Positions 43,592 to 53,213 of a DNA stretch of 64,000 nt are shown in pieces. This DNA is from Paenibacillus sp. BIHB 4019 (GTDB lineage Bacteria; Bacillota; Bacilli; Paenibacillales; Paenibacillaceae): NCBI RefSeq assembly GCF_002741035.1, contig NZ_CP016808.1, positions 3,582,501-3,646,500 on the forward strand, given 5' to 3'. The translations under genes were made by a program, and so were the position numbers. The notes beneath the pieces are model-generated. The model was not told the origin of the DNA and did no database searches. It was given only the letters and a program-made list of their open reading frames with translations. The first letter of the stretch is position 1; the number at the start of each line of letters is the position of its first letter.

Positions 43592-45352
43592 ATGGCGTAC
43601 GTTGACGGTAATTGGCTCGACCGTGACGAACGGACCAAGCGCATCGAACTCGTAAAGGAGCGCGGCAGGAAGCTTCATGCGCTGATTAAGGCGGGCAAGG
43701 CTGCGGAATATCACGTAGAGAGTTACCGGCAGTCAGTCGCGGAGCTACGGCAGCTCATCCGTATCCACCGCGCGGAAGTTGATGTCGCCTATTTCGCGTA
43801 TGAATACACGTCAGACGGCGGCAATCCGGAGAACGAAGATAACGTAATTCGTAACGCGGAGGACGGTACACCACACGATGGTATCGAAGACATTGCGCCA
43901 ATTCACCGCGAGTTCTTCGACCTATGCGATTACGTAAACAACGAAGAACGCAACGCGCGGTTAGCGATCGCAGCAGCTCGCGGACACAGTAAGTCCGGCG
44001 TGTTCTCGAATGGAATGCCGCTTCATCAGCTTGTGTTCAGAAAGCGCCGGTACATTCTCGTTATTTCGGAGACGGACGGGCTCGCAAAGAAGCTTATCGG
44101 ATGGGTAAATAAGCAACTTAAGTTTAACGCGAAATTGCGGGCGGACTTCGGACCGCTTTTGCACGAACGAAACACGCAGAATGAACGCGATAATGAAGAA
44201 GCTTTCCTAACGCTATCAGGTGCGCTTGTCGAAGCGTCATCGTCTGGTAAACAGCTTCGGGGTAAGCGTCACGGCTCGTACAGGCCCGACCTGGTTATCG
44301 TAGACGATCCGTCATCCGCGAATAACGAAGGTACGAAGGAAGCGCGTGAGAAGCTCGTACACTGGTTTAATTCCGTCGTCGTACCTATTGGGACGAAGGC
44401 GACCGCGATTGTACTCGTCGGTACGATGGTTAGCGCGACCGGCCTACTTAATCACGTACTGAAGCGTAAGGATTTCAAATCCTCGTTTCACGGCGCGGTT
44501 ATAAGCGAACCGGATAATCCGAAGTTGTGGGACGATTACCTCGAACTATACGGACGCAGTGAGAGCCAGGCGGAAGTAGACGAGTTTTACGAAGCCAACA
44601 AAGACGCGTTGGAGTCCGGCGTTAAACTCGCGTGGCCGTGGCGTTGGTCGTACCGCGCTTTGATGCACGAAAAATTCAACATGGGAACACGCGCATACAA
44701 TTCGGAGTTTCGTAACCTAGCGTTTTCGGAAGACGAGCAGTATTTCTTTCCGGAACAATACGGTTACTACCGATTCGAATACGTAGGCGGTCGCAAGTTC
44801 ATCCGTTACGAGGAAATGCGTATTCCAGTCGAGGAACTTACAATTAGCGGGGCGTGGGACATTGCGCAAGGTAAGAACGCGCGGAGCTGTTACAACGCGG
44901 TATTGACGGTCGGCCGCTACGAAAAGACCGGCCACATCTTCGTGCTTGACGAGTATGCGTCGAAAGAGCAGCCGCACGTTTATATCGACCTCATCGTCAG
45001 CCGCATAAAAGAGTGGAAGCACCACGTATTCAGCGTCGAGACGATTAACGCGCAGCACGAATTTTATCGGCAGCTACAGGAAGCTTTACGAAGAGAGGGC
45101 GCGCCACGAACGAGGCTCAACGATATCAAATCGCACAAATCCGGCAAGGAGGAGCGCATTGAATCGTTGGAGCCTCTTTGTCATAACAAAACGCTGATAT
45201 TCAACCGATCGCATACGATGCTGCTCGACCAAATGGCGCAGTATCCGCACGGAGATTACGTTGATTCAGCCGATGCGCTTCAGCTCGCGGTCGAGAACGT
45301 AGCTCGCGCGAAGAAAGTAGTACGCGAAAAGCCCGCGATATTCTACCGCTAA
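43592..45352 (+). CDS. terL: terminase large subunit
   Basis: 586 residues. ATPase part with a Walker-A-like AAARGHSKS (127-135), Walker B PDLVIVDD and GTMVSATGLL coupling motif; nuclease part begins at ISGAWDIAQGKNARS (catalytic Asp) with later SVETINAQ and the final DSADALQLAVE (Asp). Packs DNA into proheads and cuts it. GGAGG before ATG. Confidence 0.92.
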   Translation: MAYVDGNWLDRDERTKRIELVKERGRKLHALIKAGKAAEYHVESYRQSVAELRQLIRIHRAEVDVAYFAYEYTSDGGNPENEDNVIRNAEDGTPHDGIEDIAPIHREFFDLCDYVNNEERNARLAIAAARGHSKSGVFSNGMPLHQLVFRKRRYILVISETDGLAKKLIGWVNKQLKFNAKLRADFGPLLHERNTQNERDNEEAFLTLSGALVEASSSGKQLRGKRHGSYRPDLVIVDDPSSANNEGTKEAREKLVHWFNSVVVPIGTKATAIVLVGTMVSATGLLNHVLKRKDFKSSFHGAVISEPDNPKLWDDYLELYGRSESQAEVDEFYEANKDALESGVKLAWPWRWSYRALMHEKFNMGTRAYNSEFRNLAFSEDEQYFFPEQYGYYRFEYVGGRKFIRYEEMRIPVEELTISGAWDIAQGKNARSCYNAVLTVGRYEKTGHIFVLDEYASKEQPHVYIDLIVSRIKEWKHHVFSVETINAQHEFYRQLQEALRREGAPRTRLNDIKSHKSGKEERIESLEPLCHNKTLIFNRSHTMLLDQMAQYPHGDYVDSADALQLAVENVARAKKVVREKPAIFYR

Positions 45353-45380
45353 TTGAACGAAAGGAGGACGCAAACCAACT

Positions 45381-46922
45381 ATGACACGCAAATTTTACAC
45401 TGGCGCACAGTATCCGCCAGCAGCCGATATCGAACGAATCAGCAAGTATTATCGCGGGAAAGCGATATTTGCCGGACGCCAAGCGGAGATATACGACCGC
45501 GCAACGGAGCTACTTAAAGGCACGCCGCACGAACCGCAGCTCAAATCGCTGTTCATCGCGGTTAACTTAATCGACGTATTGCTCACGAAGCCAGCCGATT
45601 TAATGGTTACGGAGCCGCCCACGTTCGATAGCGGTAAGGCGGGCGACAGCGCGGAGCAGACGCGGCTAAACGCAATCGTCGAAGAGAACGACTTAACGCA
45701 GCTCATTCACGAATTAGTTATCGGGGCTGGCTATCGCGGCGATTCGTTCGTTAAAACGTACTATGCTTCGCGCGCGGACGTAAGTGAGACGGAAGAGCTA
45801 CGTAAGGAATATGCAGACATCACGCTTCCAGCAGCTCCGAAAGAACCGATTATCGAATCCGTAGACGCGGCGATCGTATTTCCGGAGTTATCGCGGGGCA
45901 GCCGTAAGAAGTTCCACGCAATTAATATCGCGTGGATTGAGTGGGTTGAAACGTATTCGATACTCGGCGGTAAGTCCGAGCGTCCGTATCTCAACGTCGA
46001 GCGCCACGTACCAGGCTACATCGTGTATGAGCGTTATGAAGCGTCAGAGTCAAGCGTCGTCAATACGTACGGCTATCCAGTTATGACGTTTAACATTGGT
46101 GAACGAGTGTCGACGAGCCGCGAAAGTAACATCGAAGCATCCGGCGTACCGCAACTGCTCGTACATCACATCCCGTACAAGACGACAGACGACGATTGGC
46201 GCGGAATTAGCGGAGTCGAGAAGGTTGAGTCCGTATTGGCCGCGATTAACGACCGGCTCGTACAGATCGACTACATCCTATGGAAACACAGCGATCCTAT
46301 CGCGTATGGTCCGGATATCGATGGAGACGATGGCGTACGTTGGGGCGGCAAGTATATTCCCGTTAATAAGGACGAGGTTGCGCCAGGTTACATGGTGTGG
46401 GAAGGCCAATTGGAGGCAGCGTTTAAGGAACTCGATATCCTACTCGGCATCCTCTACCAAATGAGCGAAACACCGCAATGGTTGTTTGGCACGACGCTCT
46501 CGGCGGACAAAGGTGGTAGTGGCACGTCACACACGGACGGCGGCGCAATCAAAGCGCGCTTCATGCCGATCTTGACGAAGGTGACACGTATTCGTAATCA
46601 CGTTGACCGCGCGATCCGTGACGCACTATGGACGGCGATGCAGCTCGAAAACGTAGCGAACGATGGCGTAGAAGGCTACGAAGCGTACGAAGCCGTATAT
46701 CCGACGATTACCTGGCGCGATGGCATACCGAAGGACGACAAGGCCGAAGCGGAGGTTTACTCGATCCGTACTGGCGGTCAAGCGACAATCGACGTTAAGT
46801 CTGCCATTAAGCGGTTGGATGGCGTTAACGACACGCAGGCCGAACAGGTGCTTGCGCAAATAGGCGCGGACGACGAGCGCATTAACGGAACCGTAGAATC
46901 AACGGTGTTTAACGATGAGTGA
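45381..46922 (+). CDS. portal protein (SPP1 gp6-like)
   Basis: 513 residues with the SPP1_gp6-type layout: RISKYYRGKAIFAGRQ near the start, a helical wing, and a C-terminal MSETPQWLFG, SGTSHTDGGAIKARFMP and RDGIPKDD segment. Forms the dodecameric DNA gate at one vertex. Overlaps the minor head gene by 8 bp. Confidence 0.88.
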   Translation: MTRKFYTGAQYPPAADIERISKYYRGKAIFAGRQAEIYDRATELLKGTPHEPQLKSLFIAVNLIDVLLTKPADLMVTEPPTFDSGKAGDSAEQTRLNAIVEENDLTQLIHELVIGAGYRGDSFVKTYYASRADVSETEELRKEYADITLPAAPKEPIIESVDAAIVFPELSRGSRKKFHAINIAWIEWVETYSILGGKSERPYLNVERHVPGYIVYERYEASESSVVNTYGYPVMTFNIGERVSTSRESNIEASGVPQLLVHHIPYKTTDDDWRGISGVEKVESVLAAINDRLVQIDYILWKHSDPIAYGPDIDGDDGVRWGGKYIPVNKDEVAPGYMVWEGQLEAAFKELDILLGILYQMSETPQWLFGTTLSADKGGSGTSHTDGGAIKARFMPILTKVTRIRNHVDRAIRDALWTAMQLENVANDGVEGYEAYEAVYPTITWRDGIPKDDKAEAEVYSIRTGGQATIDVKSAIKRLDGVNDTQAEQVLAQIGADDERINGTVESTVFNDE

Positions 46923-47706
46923 CATAGAGAAGGACGTAGCGGAGATTACGAAGCTTTACACCGACGCGGTTAAGGACGTTAAAGCCGAAATGGATCGCGT
47001 AGACGTCGCGAATCTTACACGCAAATCTGGCGACGGATTATTTAAGAAGCTCGGCAGCATCTTCGGACGCACACGGACCGGCGCCGCCGATTGGATTACG
47101 CGGACAATACCAAACGCAATTAAGTCCGGCATCGATCGGGCGTTAAACGCGCTCGGTATCGGCAGCATCAACCGTACGCCGCTTAATCGCGCTAATCAGG
47201 CGGCAGGCGCAGCGTTTAAGGACGACACATATGCGGACTTGCTCGCCGTCACGCAAAACATGGAGCGGCGTACGAAAGCGGCCATCCGTAAAGCGATAGC
47301 GGACGTTATGCGCGAACAAATGGCGGCAGGAGTTAACGGACGGAAGACGATTAACGCTGCGACAATCGCCCGTATTCGCGCGGACCTCGGAGCTGCGGCC
47401 GATAGCGCGATCGTGGACGCAGGTGGGCGGCGCTGGAAAGTTGGAACGTACGTCGATATGGTTACGCGTACGAAGCTTATGCAGGCGCAGATTAACGGAA
47501 CAATTAATGAGGCGCTAGGACGCGGAGTCATGTACGCGACGATATCGAGCCATGGCGCGAAGGATGCTTGCGCGAAATGGGAAGGCCGGACGATTAAGCT
47601 TACGCCGGACGCTCCGGGTGATTATCCGTATATCGGTGACTTGCCGAGGCGCGAGATATTCCACCCGAATTGCAAGCACGTAATAACGCCGATAAGAAAA
47701 CCGTAA
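46915..47706 (+). CDS. minor head protein (SPP1 gp7/Mu F-like)
   Basis: 263 residues. The C-terminal 90 residues carry RTKLMQAQINGTINEALGRG, KDACAKWEGR and FHPNCKHVITP, the Cys/His cluster of phage minor capsid proteins next to the portal. Confidence 0.8.
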   Translation: MSDIEKDVAEITKLYTDAVKDVKAEMDRVDVANLTRKSGDGLFKKLGSIFGRTRTGAADWITRTIPNAIKSGIDRALNALGIGSINRTPLNRANQAAGAAFKDDTYADLLAVTQNMERRTKAAIRKAIADVMREQMAAGVNGRKTINAATIARIRADLGAAADSAIVDAGGRRWKVGTYVDMVTRTKLMQAQINGTINEALGRGVMYATISSHGAKDACAKWEGRTIKLTPDAPGDYPYIGDLPRREIFHPNCKHVITPIRKP

Positions 47707-47725
47707 TAACGAGAGGGGACGAGTA

Positions 47726-47974
47726 ATGGCGAAAGCACTAAAGGCATTCAGCGGAACAGCAACGAGTACAATCAGCATGCCTAAGATAATGAACGAACTC
47801 GTAATTTGCAATGATGGCGCAGCTAACTTGACGTTTACGGTAAGTGGAGAGACGTTCACGCTGCGTCCTGGTTACACGTTTGACGAAGAGTTAGAGCCGT
47901 TTAAAGAAATCACGGTAACAGCAACGGACGCTTACTTCGGCTATGCGCGCCGTCAAGGAGCTGAAACACGGTGA
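47726..47974 (+). CDS. hypothetical head-region protein
   Basis: 82 residues, ATG behind GAGAGGGG. Predominantly beta (NLTFTVSGETFTLRPG). Possibly a small decoration protein or chaperone of the next gene. 4-bp overlap with it. Confidence 0.5.
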   Translation: MAKALKAFSGTATSTISMPKIMNELVICNDGAANLTFTVSGETFTLRPGYTFDEELEPFKEITVTATDAYFGYARRQGAETR

Positions 47975-49377
47975 GTAGACGCGGACTAACGAAGAAGCCG
48001 GGCAGCGGCGGGAGTAGTGGCGGAGTGTCGACCGCTCAACTAGCGAACTTAGTTTACGGACAAGCATTGCGCGAGCAGGCGCAGCAAAGTAAGGGCGACG
48101 GCATCGGCATCGGGAACAAAGCGTCATTCGCGATTACGTTCGATGACTCAACGTATTGGCTAAAGCAGGACATGATCACGGAAATGCGATCGCGGAAATT
48201 GCCGTTTACAATGGGACTAATCGCTAATCCAGCGAATGACAACAATCAAGGCGTCACAACAGCGGACTTGCAAAAGTGGAGCTGGCGCTGGGGCATGGAA
48301 ACGTGGTCGCACGGTTACGACCATAACACGCCAAATAACGTATCAGACTTGGAGCGCGAGGTAATCCAGTCGAAAACAACGATTGAAACGACGCACAAGT
48401 TGAAATGCCAAGGGTTTATTCAAGTAGGCGCAACGCCATCAGGCGCGTACAACAATCTCGATAAAGACAAGCTGCTGACGAATATAAAAAGCGATGCGGG
48501 ACGGATTATTTACGAGAATCACGCGCATTATTCTGCGTACATCGGCTCAATTACGCGTCGACCGCCTACCGGCAACTACTTCGGAGGCTCACGCTATACG
48601 GTTACGGCAATGCCGCCAGGCAAGACGAGCGCGCAACATCTTGCGGATACACTCGCGCAAATTGATCTTTGCGTCAAGAACGGATGGCAGCTCGCGCTTC
48701 TTATTCATCCGCAGCAAATTGACCGAACTAACGCAGGCTCGACGAATCAAATGTATTGGACGCACGTAATGCAAATTCTTGACGCGCTAGTCGCCGCACG
48801 CGATGCGGGAACAGCCGAGATTCTGACGCTATCCGGACTTTACTACGTCAATAAATCGAGTGTCCGCCAGAATTTAGCGACGGATAACGGCATTACCTTC
48901 GCAGGCGTATCGCAAGCAACTCCAGGCTTTTGGTCCGTTACTGACGCGTCATATTGGGGAGATAAGACGTTCCATGCTGCCGATCCCGTTTGGGGTACGC
49001 CGAGCTTCGAGCAGTCTAATTTATACGACGTTAACGGAAATAAGAGCCTCGTTGGACGTATTAACAACCTATTCGCGTTCGCAGGCGAGACGTTTGAGAT
49101 TCGCTGCCGAGTGCGGTCGACAACGGCGCAACAACAGCGCATTAAGCTTCAACTAACGGGATCGTCCGGCTTGTTCCTCGATATTCAAGCGGGATCGACG
49201 AACGAAAACTTGTGGGGCGAATTTTACGCGCAACCAGGCGAAGGCTCCTTTTTACGCGTTCCGTTTACATTACCGTTTGATACGACGTTCTTGACAATCG
49301 CACTCGGACGCGGAAATGGCGCTGCGAACTCAGGTAACGGTTTGGCTTGGACGGATTTCCAAATCGTCAAAATTTAA
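47971..49377 (+). CDS. NodB-like polysaccharide deacetylase with C-terminal sugar-binding-like domain
   Basis: 468 residues. NodB-type metal site is intact: SFAITFDDS (D58, D59) and TWSHGYDH (H114, H118), later ALLIHPQQ (catalytic-His region). Residues ~330-468 look like a beta-jelly-roll carbohydrate-binding module (FAGETFEIRCRVRSTT, GSSGLFLDIQAGS). It may deacetylate cell-wall or capsule glycans at adsorption. Its place between minor head and scaffold genes suggests a head-attached fibre or enzyme, which is unusual. Confidence 0.75.
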   Translation: MSRRGLTKKPGSGGSSGGVSTAQLANLVYGQALREQAQQSKGDGIGIGNKASFAITFDDSTYWLKQDMITEMRSRKLPFTMGLIANPANDNNQGVTTADLQKWSWRWGMETWSHGYDHNTPNNVSDLEREVIQSKTTIETTHKLKCQGFIQVGATPSGAYNNLDKDKLLTNIKSDAGRIIYENHAHYSAYIGSITRRPPTGNYFGGSRYTVTAMPPGKTSAQHLADTLAQIDLCVKNGWQLALLIHPQQIDRTNAGSTNQMYWTHVMQILDALVAARDAGTAEILTLSGLYYVNKSSVRQNLATDNGITFAGVSQATPGFWSVTDASYWGDKTFHAADPVWGTPSFEQSNLYDVNGNKSLVGRINNLFAFAGETFEIRCRVRSTTAQQQRIKLQLTGSSGLFLDIQAGSTNENLWGEFYAQPGEGSFLRVPFTLPFDTTFLTIALGRGNGAANSGNGLAWTDFQIVKI

Positions 49378-49464
49378 CGCAATTGTCCGATACGCCTATG
49401 ACGCTAAACTGCGCGGCTGTATTAAACGATAGCCGACGGGCTTTAAACGGTTGGAGGACGTAAA

Positions 49465-50157
49465 ATGAACGATATTAAACGTAAATATAGCTTGCCACTA
49501 AACCTTCAGTTATTTGCGGAGGGCGACGACGATTCAGGCGCGGATGACGATAAGCCGAAGAAGCTCGAATTTACGCAGGAAGAACTAGACGCGCTAATTG
49601 GTCGCGAAAAGGGCCGCGTGAAAAGTAAATACGCCGATTATGACGAACTGAAGGCGGAGCGTGACCGTTTGAAAGCTGAAGAGGACGCGCGTAAAGCTGC
49701 GGAATTGACGGAGACGGAGCGGTTGCAGGCGGAGAAAGCCGAAGCGGAACGCAAAGCGGTAGAGGCGTCCGAGCGCGGCGACAAAGCGCTGAAGGCCGCT
49801 AACGACCAAGTTATTCGCGCAGAGTTCCGCTTGCTTGCGAAAGAGGCTGGCGTAAGGGCTGATGCGATAGATGACGCGTACAGGCTTGCGGACTTGAGCG
49901 GTGCGTCCGTAGACGATGACGGTAATGTAACCGGCGTTGATGACGTTGTGACTGCGTTGCTGGCCGCGAAACCGTATTTGGCCGCCGAGGCGAAGAAGGA
50001 GCCGCGTTCAATTGGCGGAGGTTCTGGCGGTAATGAAGAGAACGCGAAGAAAACGAAGGAACAACTTATCGCGGAAGCTGGCGAGAAAGCGCGTAAATCT
50101 GGCCGTATTGAAGACCGCATGGCTTACGCCGCGCTTAAAGACGAACTGAATAACTAA
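49465..50157 (+). CDS. capsid scaffolding protein
   Basis: 230 residues, DUF4355-like: short LPLNLQLFAEGDDD start, long charged coiled coil (about 45-110), Gly-rich segment and basic C-terminal helix. Located directly before the capsid gene, as usual. Confidence 0.8.
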   Translation: MNDIKRKYSLPLNLQLFAEGDDDSGADDDKPKKLEFTQEELDALIGREKGRVKSKYADYDELKAERDRLKAEEDARKAAELTETERLQAEKAEAERKAVEASERGDKALKAANDQVIRAEFRLLAKEAGVRADAIDDAYRLADLSGASVDDDGNVTGVDDVVTALLAAKPYLAAEAKKEPRSIGGGSGGNEENAKKTKEQLIAEAGEKARKSGRIEDRMAYAALKDELNN

Positions 50158-50161
50158 TCCA

Positions 50162-50190
50162 GGGGCCGGGCAATTGGGCCTTTTTGTTTT
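50162..50190 (+). terminator. weak terminator between scaffold and capsid genes
   Basis: GGCC/GGCC short stem within GGGGCCGGGCAATTGGGCC followed by five T and TTTT; probably partial termination or mRNA processing to raise capsid over scaffold. Confidence 0.5.
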
Positions 50191-50223
50191 GCCCAAAAAC
50201 CAACATAAAGGGGATATTTAAAA

Positions 50224-51312
50224 ATGGCTAAGGTATATAACGCATCTCTAATCGGTAAACGTGAATCGGTAGTAGACGAAATCCTGCTTCTTAATCCGCA
50301 TCAAACTCCGTTGCTTAACGCGCTAGGTTTCTCGGAAGCAGTAACCGCAGTCGAGCACGTATGGTTCGAAGACGAAATGTTCGCGGATGAGACGGTAACA
50401 AGCGCGTCGGCTCTCGTAGGTGCTACGGACGTTGTAGTCGTATCCGTTGAACCTTTCCGCGTAGGTCACGTAATCAAAATCGGCGAGGAACTGCTATACG
50501 TATCCGCGATTAACTCCGGTACTAAGACGTTGACGGTAACGCGCGGTTACGCATCAACCACGGCTGCGGCTATCGCTTCTGGCGCGAAAGTCGAAGTTCT
50601 ATTCGTCGAAGGTCAAGAAGGAGCTGACGCACGTTCTGCACGGTTCAAACCGCGTGTACGTAAGTCGAACTTGACACAAATTTTCGACGACTCGATCGAG
50701 ATTTCCGGTACAGCGCAGGCCGTTGCTCAATACGGGATCGACAACCAATATGAGTACGAGAAGCAGAAGAAGCAACTCGAACTTGCGCTTCAACTTGAAA
50801 AGGCGCTAATTAACGGCGTGCAGTACGAATCCGGACAAATCCGCCAAATGAAAGGTATTCGCCAGTTTATCCAAACAAACGTAACCAACGTAAGTGGTGC
50901 GCTTGCCCTGACGCATATTAATACTCTGGCGCAGCAAGTTTACGACGCTGGCGGCTTCGCGACTGGCGGTGACTACCAAATCATGGTCGCAGCTAGACAA
51001 AAAATCGCATTGTCCGCGCTTGAGGCGGATAAAGTCGTATTGACTCGTGCTGAAAATAAACGCGGTCGTGTAGCAGATTTCATCGTTACGGATTTCGGAG
51101 AATTTGAAATCGTATTGAATCAGAATCTAGCTGCGGACGAACTGTTCCTGACTGACGCTAATCGCATGGCTATCAAACCGCTTAGAACGCGCGAGTTTGG
51201 ACATACGTACCTCGGTGCAAAAGGCGACTACACGACCGGGATGATTGTCGGTGAGTACACGTTGCAATTTGAACAAGAGAAGGCGCACGGTCGACTGAAA
51301 GGCCTGTCGTAA
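50224..51312 (+). CDS. major capsid protein (SU10/DUF5309-like)
   Basis: 362 residues; start SVVDEILLLNPHQTPLLNALGFSEAV and middle IKIGEELLYVSAINSGTKTLTVTRGYASTTAAA fit the SU10-like (DUF5309) capsid family with an HK97 fold. GGGG-type ribosome site. Most abundant virion protein expected. Confidence 0.85.
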   Translation: MAKVYNASLIGKRESVVDEILLLNPHQTPLLNALGFSEAVTAVEHVWFEDEMFADETVTSASALVGATDVVVVSVEPFRVGHVIKIGEELLYVSAINSGTKTLTVTRGYASTTAAAIASGAKVEVLFVEGQEGADARSARFKPRVRKSNLTQIFDDSIEISGTAQAVAQYGIDNQYEYEKQKKQLELALQLEKALINGVQYESGQIRQMKGIRQFIQTNVTNVSGALALTHINTLAQQVYDAGGFATGGDYQIMVAARQKIALSALEADKVVLTRAENKRGRVADFIVTDFGEFEIVLNQNLAADELFLTDANRMAIKPLRTREFGHTYLGAKGDYTTGMIVGEYTLQFEQEKAHGRLKGLS

Positions 51313-51313
51313 T

Positions 51314-51538
51314 ATGCCAAAATACGCATCGCCGCGCTATCCTGAACTCGGATTTTACGTTGACGGGAGCTTCTGCAGATTTTGCGGAGGCTTCTTCGTT
51401 GCGGAGTCCGAGGCGGAAATCGCGGTACTAGACGAATTGGCGGACGTTGTTCGCGTTGACGAACCGGAGGAAGTAACAGCGGATAAAGCGGAGAAGCCTG
51501 TTAAGGCGCCTGCCTCGCGTAAATCCTCCGTAAAATAA
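51314..51538 (+). CDS. small hypothetical head-region protein
   Basis: 74 residues; CRFCGG pair near the middle and a Lys/Ala-rich tail. Immediately after the capsid gene. Function unknown. Confidence 0.5.
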   Translation: MPKYASPRYPELGFYVDGSFCRFCGGFFVAESEAEIAVLDELADVVRVDEPEEVTADKAEKPVKAPASRKSSVK

Positions 51539-51558
51539 CAAACGGAGGAGGGCGCGGA

Positions 51559-51957
51559 ATGGCGGCAAATGTAACGGAAGCAGACGAATATATCGGTGCG
51601 AATTGTATCGTTATTGAGGATTGGACGGACGCGGACGAAGCGAGTAAAGGACGCATACTGAACGTCGCTGGACGGACGCTAGCCCGTAAATATCCGAAAT
51701 ATACGATACCCGACGCGGCGGCTTACGAGTTTGCCAACGTACTCGCAACGGCTTATAACGACACGAATAAACTAGCGCGCCAGGGCATTGAGGACTTTGC
51801 GCTCAACCTTACGGTAACAGTCGGATTTAAGGCGGACTTAGTCGTCGGACCTGACGCCGACCTTGCGGCACTGATTCCGCAAGTAGCGCTCGATCTTATA
51901 GGCGCGGAGAACGGCGTCGTTATCTCGAAGCGCGGCGTTAAATGGACGGTGTTGTAA
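51559..51957 (+). CDS. head-tail connector (adaptor) protein
   Basis: 132 residues, mostly helical N-terminus (ADEASKGRILNVAGRTLARKYP). Position two genes after the capsid fits the adaptor; sequence similarity is weak. Confidence 0.55.
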   Translation: MAANVTEADEYIGANCIVIEDWTDADEASKGRILNVAGRTLARKYPKYTIPDAAAYEFANVLATAYNDTNKLARQGIEDFALNLTVTVGFKADLVVGPDADLAALIPQVALDLIGAENGVVISKRGVKWTVL

Positions 51958-52274
51958 TGGCGATCCTACCGCTGAAGCAGACGGTTACAATTACGAAAGC
52001 TGGCGTATCGGACGGTTGGGGACGCACAGCGGCGGCCGAAGTGATTACGTTAAAAGCTCGCGTTGAAGAGACGACGAAAGTAGTCACGAATCAAGCCGGA
52101 GAGGAGGCGGTCGCCGATATGCGGATATTGCTCGATAAATTAGCGGCCATTGCGTACGACGACGTAATAACGTATGTAAACGAATTAGGCGTAACGATCG
52201 AACGCAGACCGATTAAGATACGGCCTATTCGCATGTTCAGTGGCCGCGCTATCTTGACGGAGGTGTACGTATAA
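51957..52274 (+). CDS. head closure/stopper-like protein
   Basis: 105 residues from ATG overlapping the previous stop. Beta-rich (VTITKAGVSDGWGRTAAAEVITLKARVEE), typical of small head-closure proteins. Role from position. Confidence 0.55.
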   Translation: MAILPLKQTVTITKAGVSDGWGRTAAAEVITLKARVEETTKVVTNQAGEEAVADMRILLDKLAAIAYDDVITYVNELGVTIERRPIKIRPIRMFSGRAILTEVYV

Positions 52275-52765
52275 TGGGCGCGAGTAACAGAATAACGGTC
52301 AATATCGATGGCCGCCGAAACATCGTACAGCGCGTTCTTGGCGCGTTCTTCAGGCGTTGGGACCAACGGTTAGACGACGCGTTGGATGAAGGCGCAGTCG
52401 TTGCGGCGCACGACGTTATGGACGAGTGGAAGCGGAAGGCGGTTGACGTGGCTCCGCTCGATAAGGGACATTTGCGGCGCAGCATCAAAGTCGATACGGC
52501 CAAGGACGGGGATAACGTTACTGGTACGATATCGGCTAGCGTAATCGAGACGCACGGTGCGCGTAAACGTGACTATGCCGCGTACTTACACGACGAGTAT
52601 CCGATTAAGCATGGCGATAGGTTCCGTAATCCGACGACGCCCGGAACGATTCCACGATTCATAAGCGAACCGTTGGAACGTGAGGGCGCGAATTGGGCGG
52701 CGCAAATGGAAGACGATATAAAAGCGGAGCTGCGGCGAAGGGGGTTCCGAATTGGGCGTCGTTAA
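52274..52765 (+). CDS. HK97 gp10-like neck/tail-completion protein
   Basis: 163 residues. APLDKGHLRRSIKVDTA and AAYLHDEYPIKHG..IPRFISEPLE are signatures of the HK97 gp10 family. Confidence 0.75.
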   Translation: MGASNRITVNIDGRRNIVQRVLGAFFRRWDQRLDDALDEGAVVAAHDVMDEWKRKAVDVAPLDKGHLRRSIKVDTAKDGDNVTGTISASVIETHGARKRDYAAYLHDEYPIKHGDRFRNPTTPGTIPRFISEPLEREGANWAAQMEDDIKAELRRRGFRIGRR

Positions 52766-53201
52766 TGAACTCGAATCGATAGAAACTTTCGTCAAAGCCA
52801 CGTTTCCTGACGCGATGACCGAGAAGCAGATTGTACCGCGCGAACCTTACAGCGGTCTATTCGTCATTCGGTTAATTAACGATGGGCGAACGACTGAGAC
52901 GTTTCAGCATTACCGCGCTGACCGTGATTATCAGGTTATATACTTCGGCGCACAGGTGGCGGACGTCCTGGCGAAGATGGACGCGCTAAGCACGGCACTG
53001 TACGACCGTAATTTAATACCGATTAACGCCTCATCGCGATATATACGTGTTGGGGCGTTTTCTTTTGCGCAACCGTTCGAGACGGACGGCGATTTATTCG
53101 CGTCAATTGGCGTTTTGCGCGCGCAGGTACGCGAAAGGCGGACGCAAGCAGACGTGCCATTAATCGCGGAAGTTCGAACGGAAATTACTACGAAAATATA
53201 A
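52752..53201 (+). CDS. tail terminator-like protein
   Basis: 149 residues, TTG start inside the end of the previous gene. Alpha/beta with VIYFGAQVADVLAKMDALSTALYD; fits the tail-terminator position directly before the sheath. Confidence 0.6.
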   Translation: MGVVNELESIETFVKATFPDAMTEKQIVPREPYSGLFVIRLINDGRTTETFQHYRADRDYQVIYFGAQVADVLAKMDALSTALYDRNLIPINASSRYIRVGAFSFAQPFETDGDLFASIGVLRAQVRERRTQADVPLIAEVRTEITTKI

Positions 53202-53213
53202 GGGGGCTTTACA

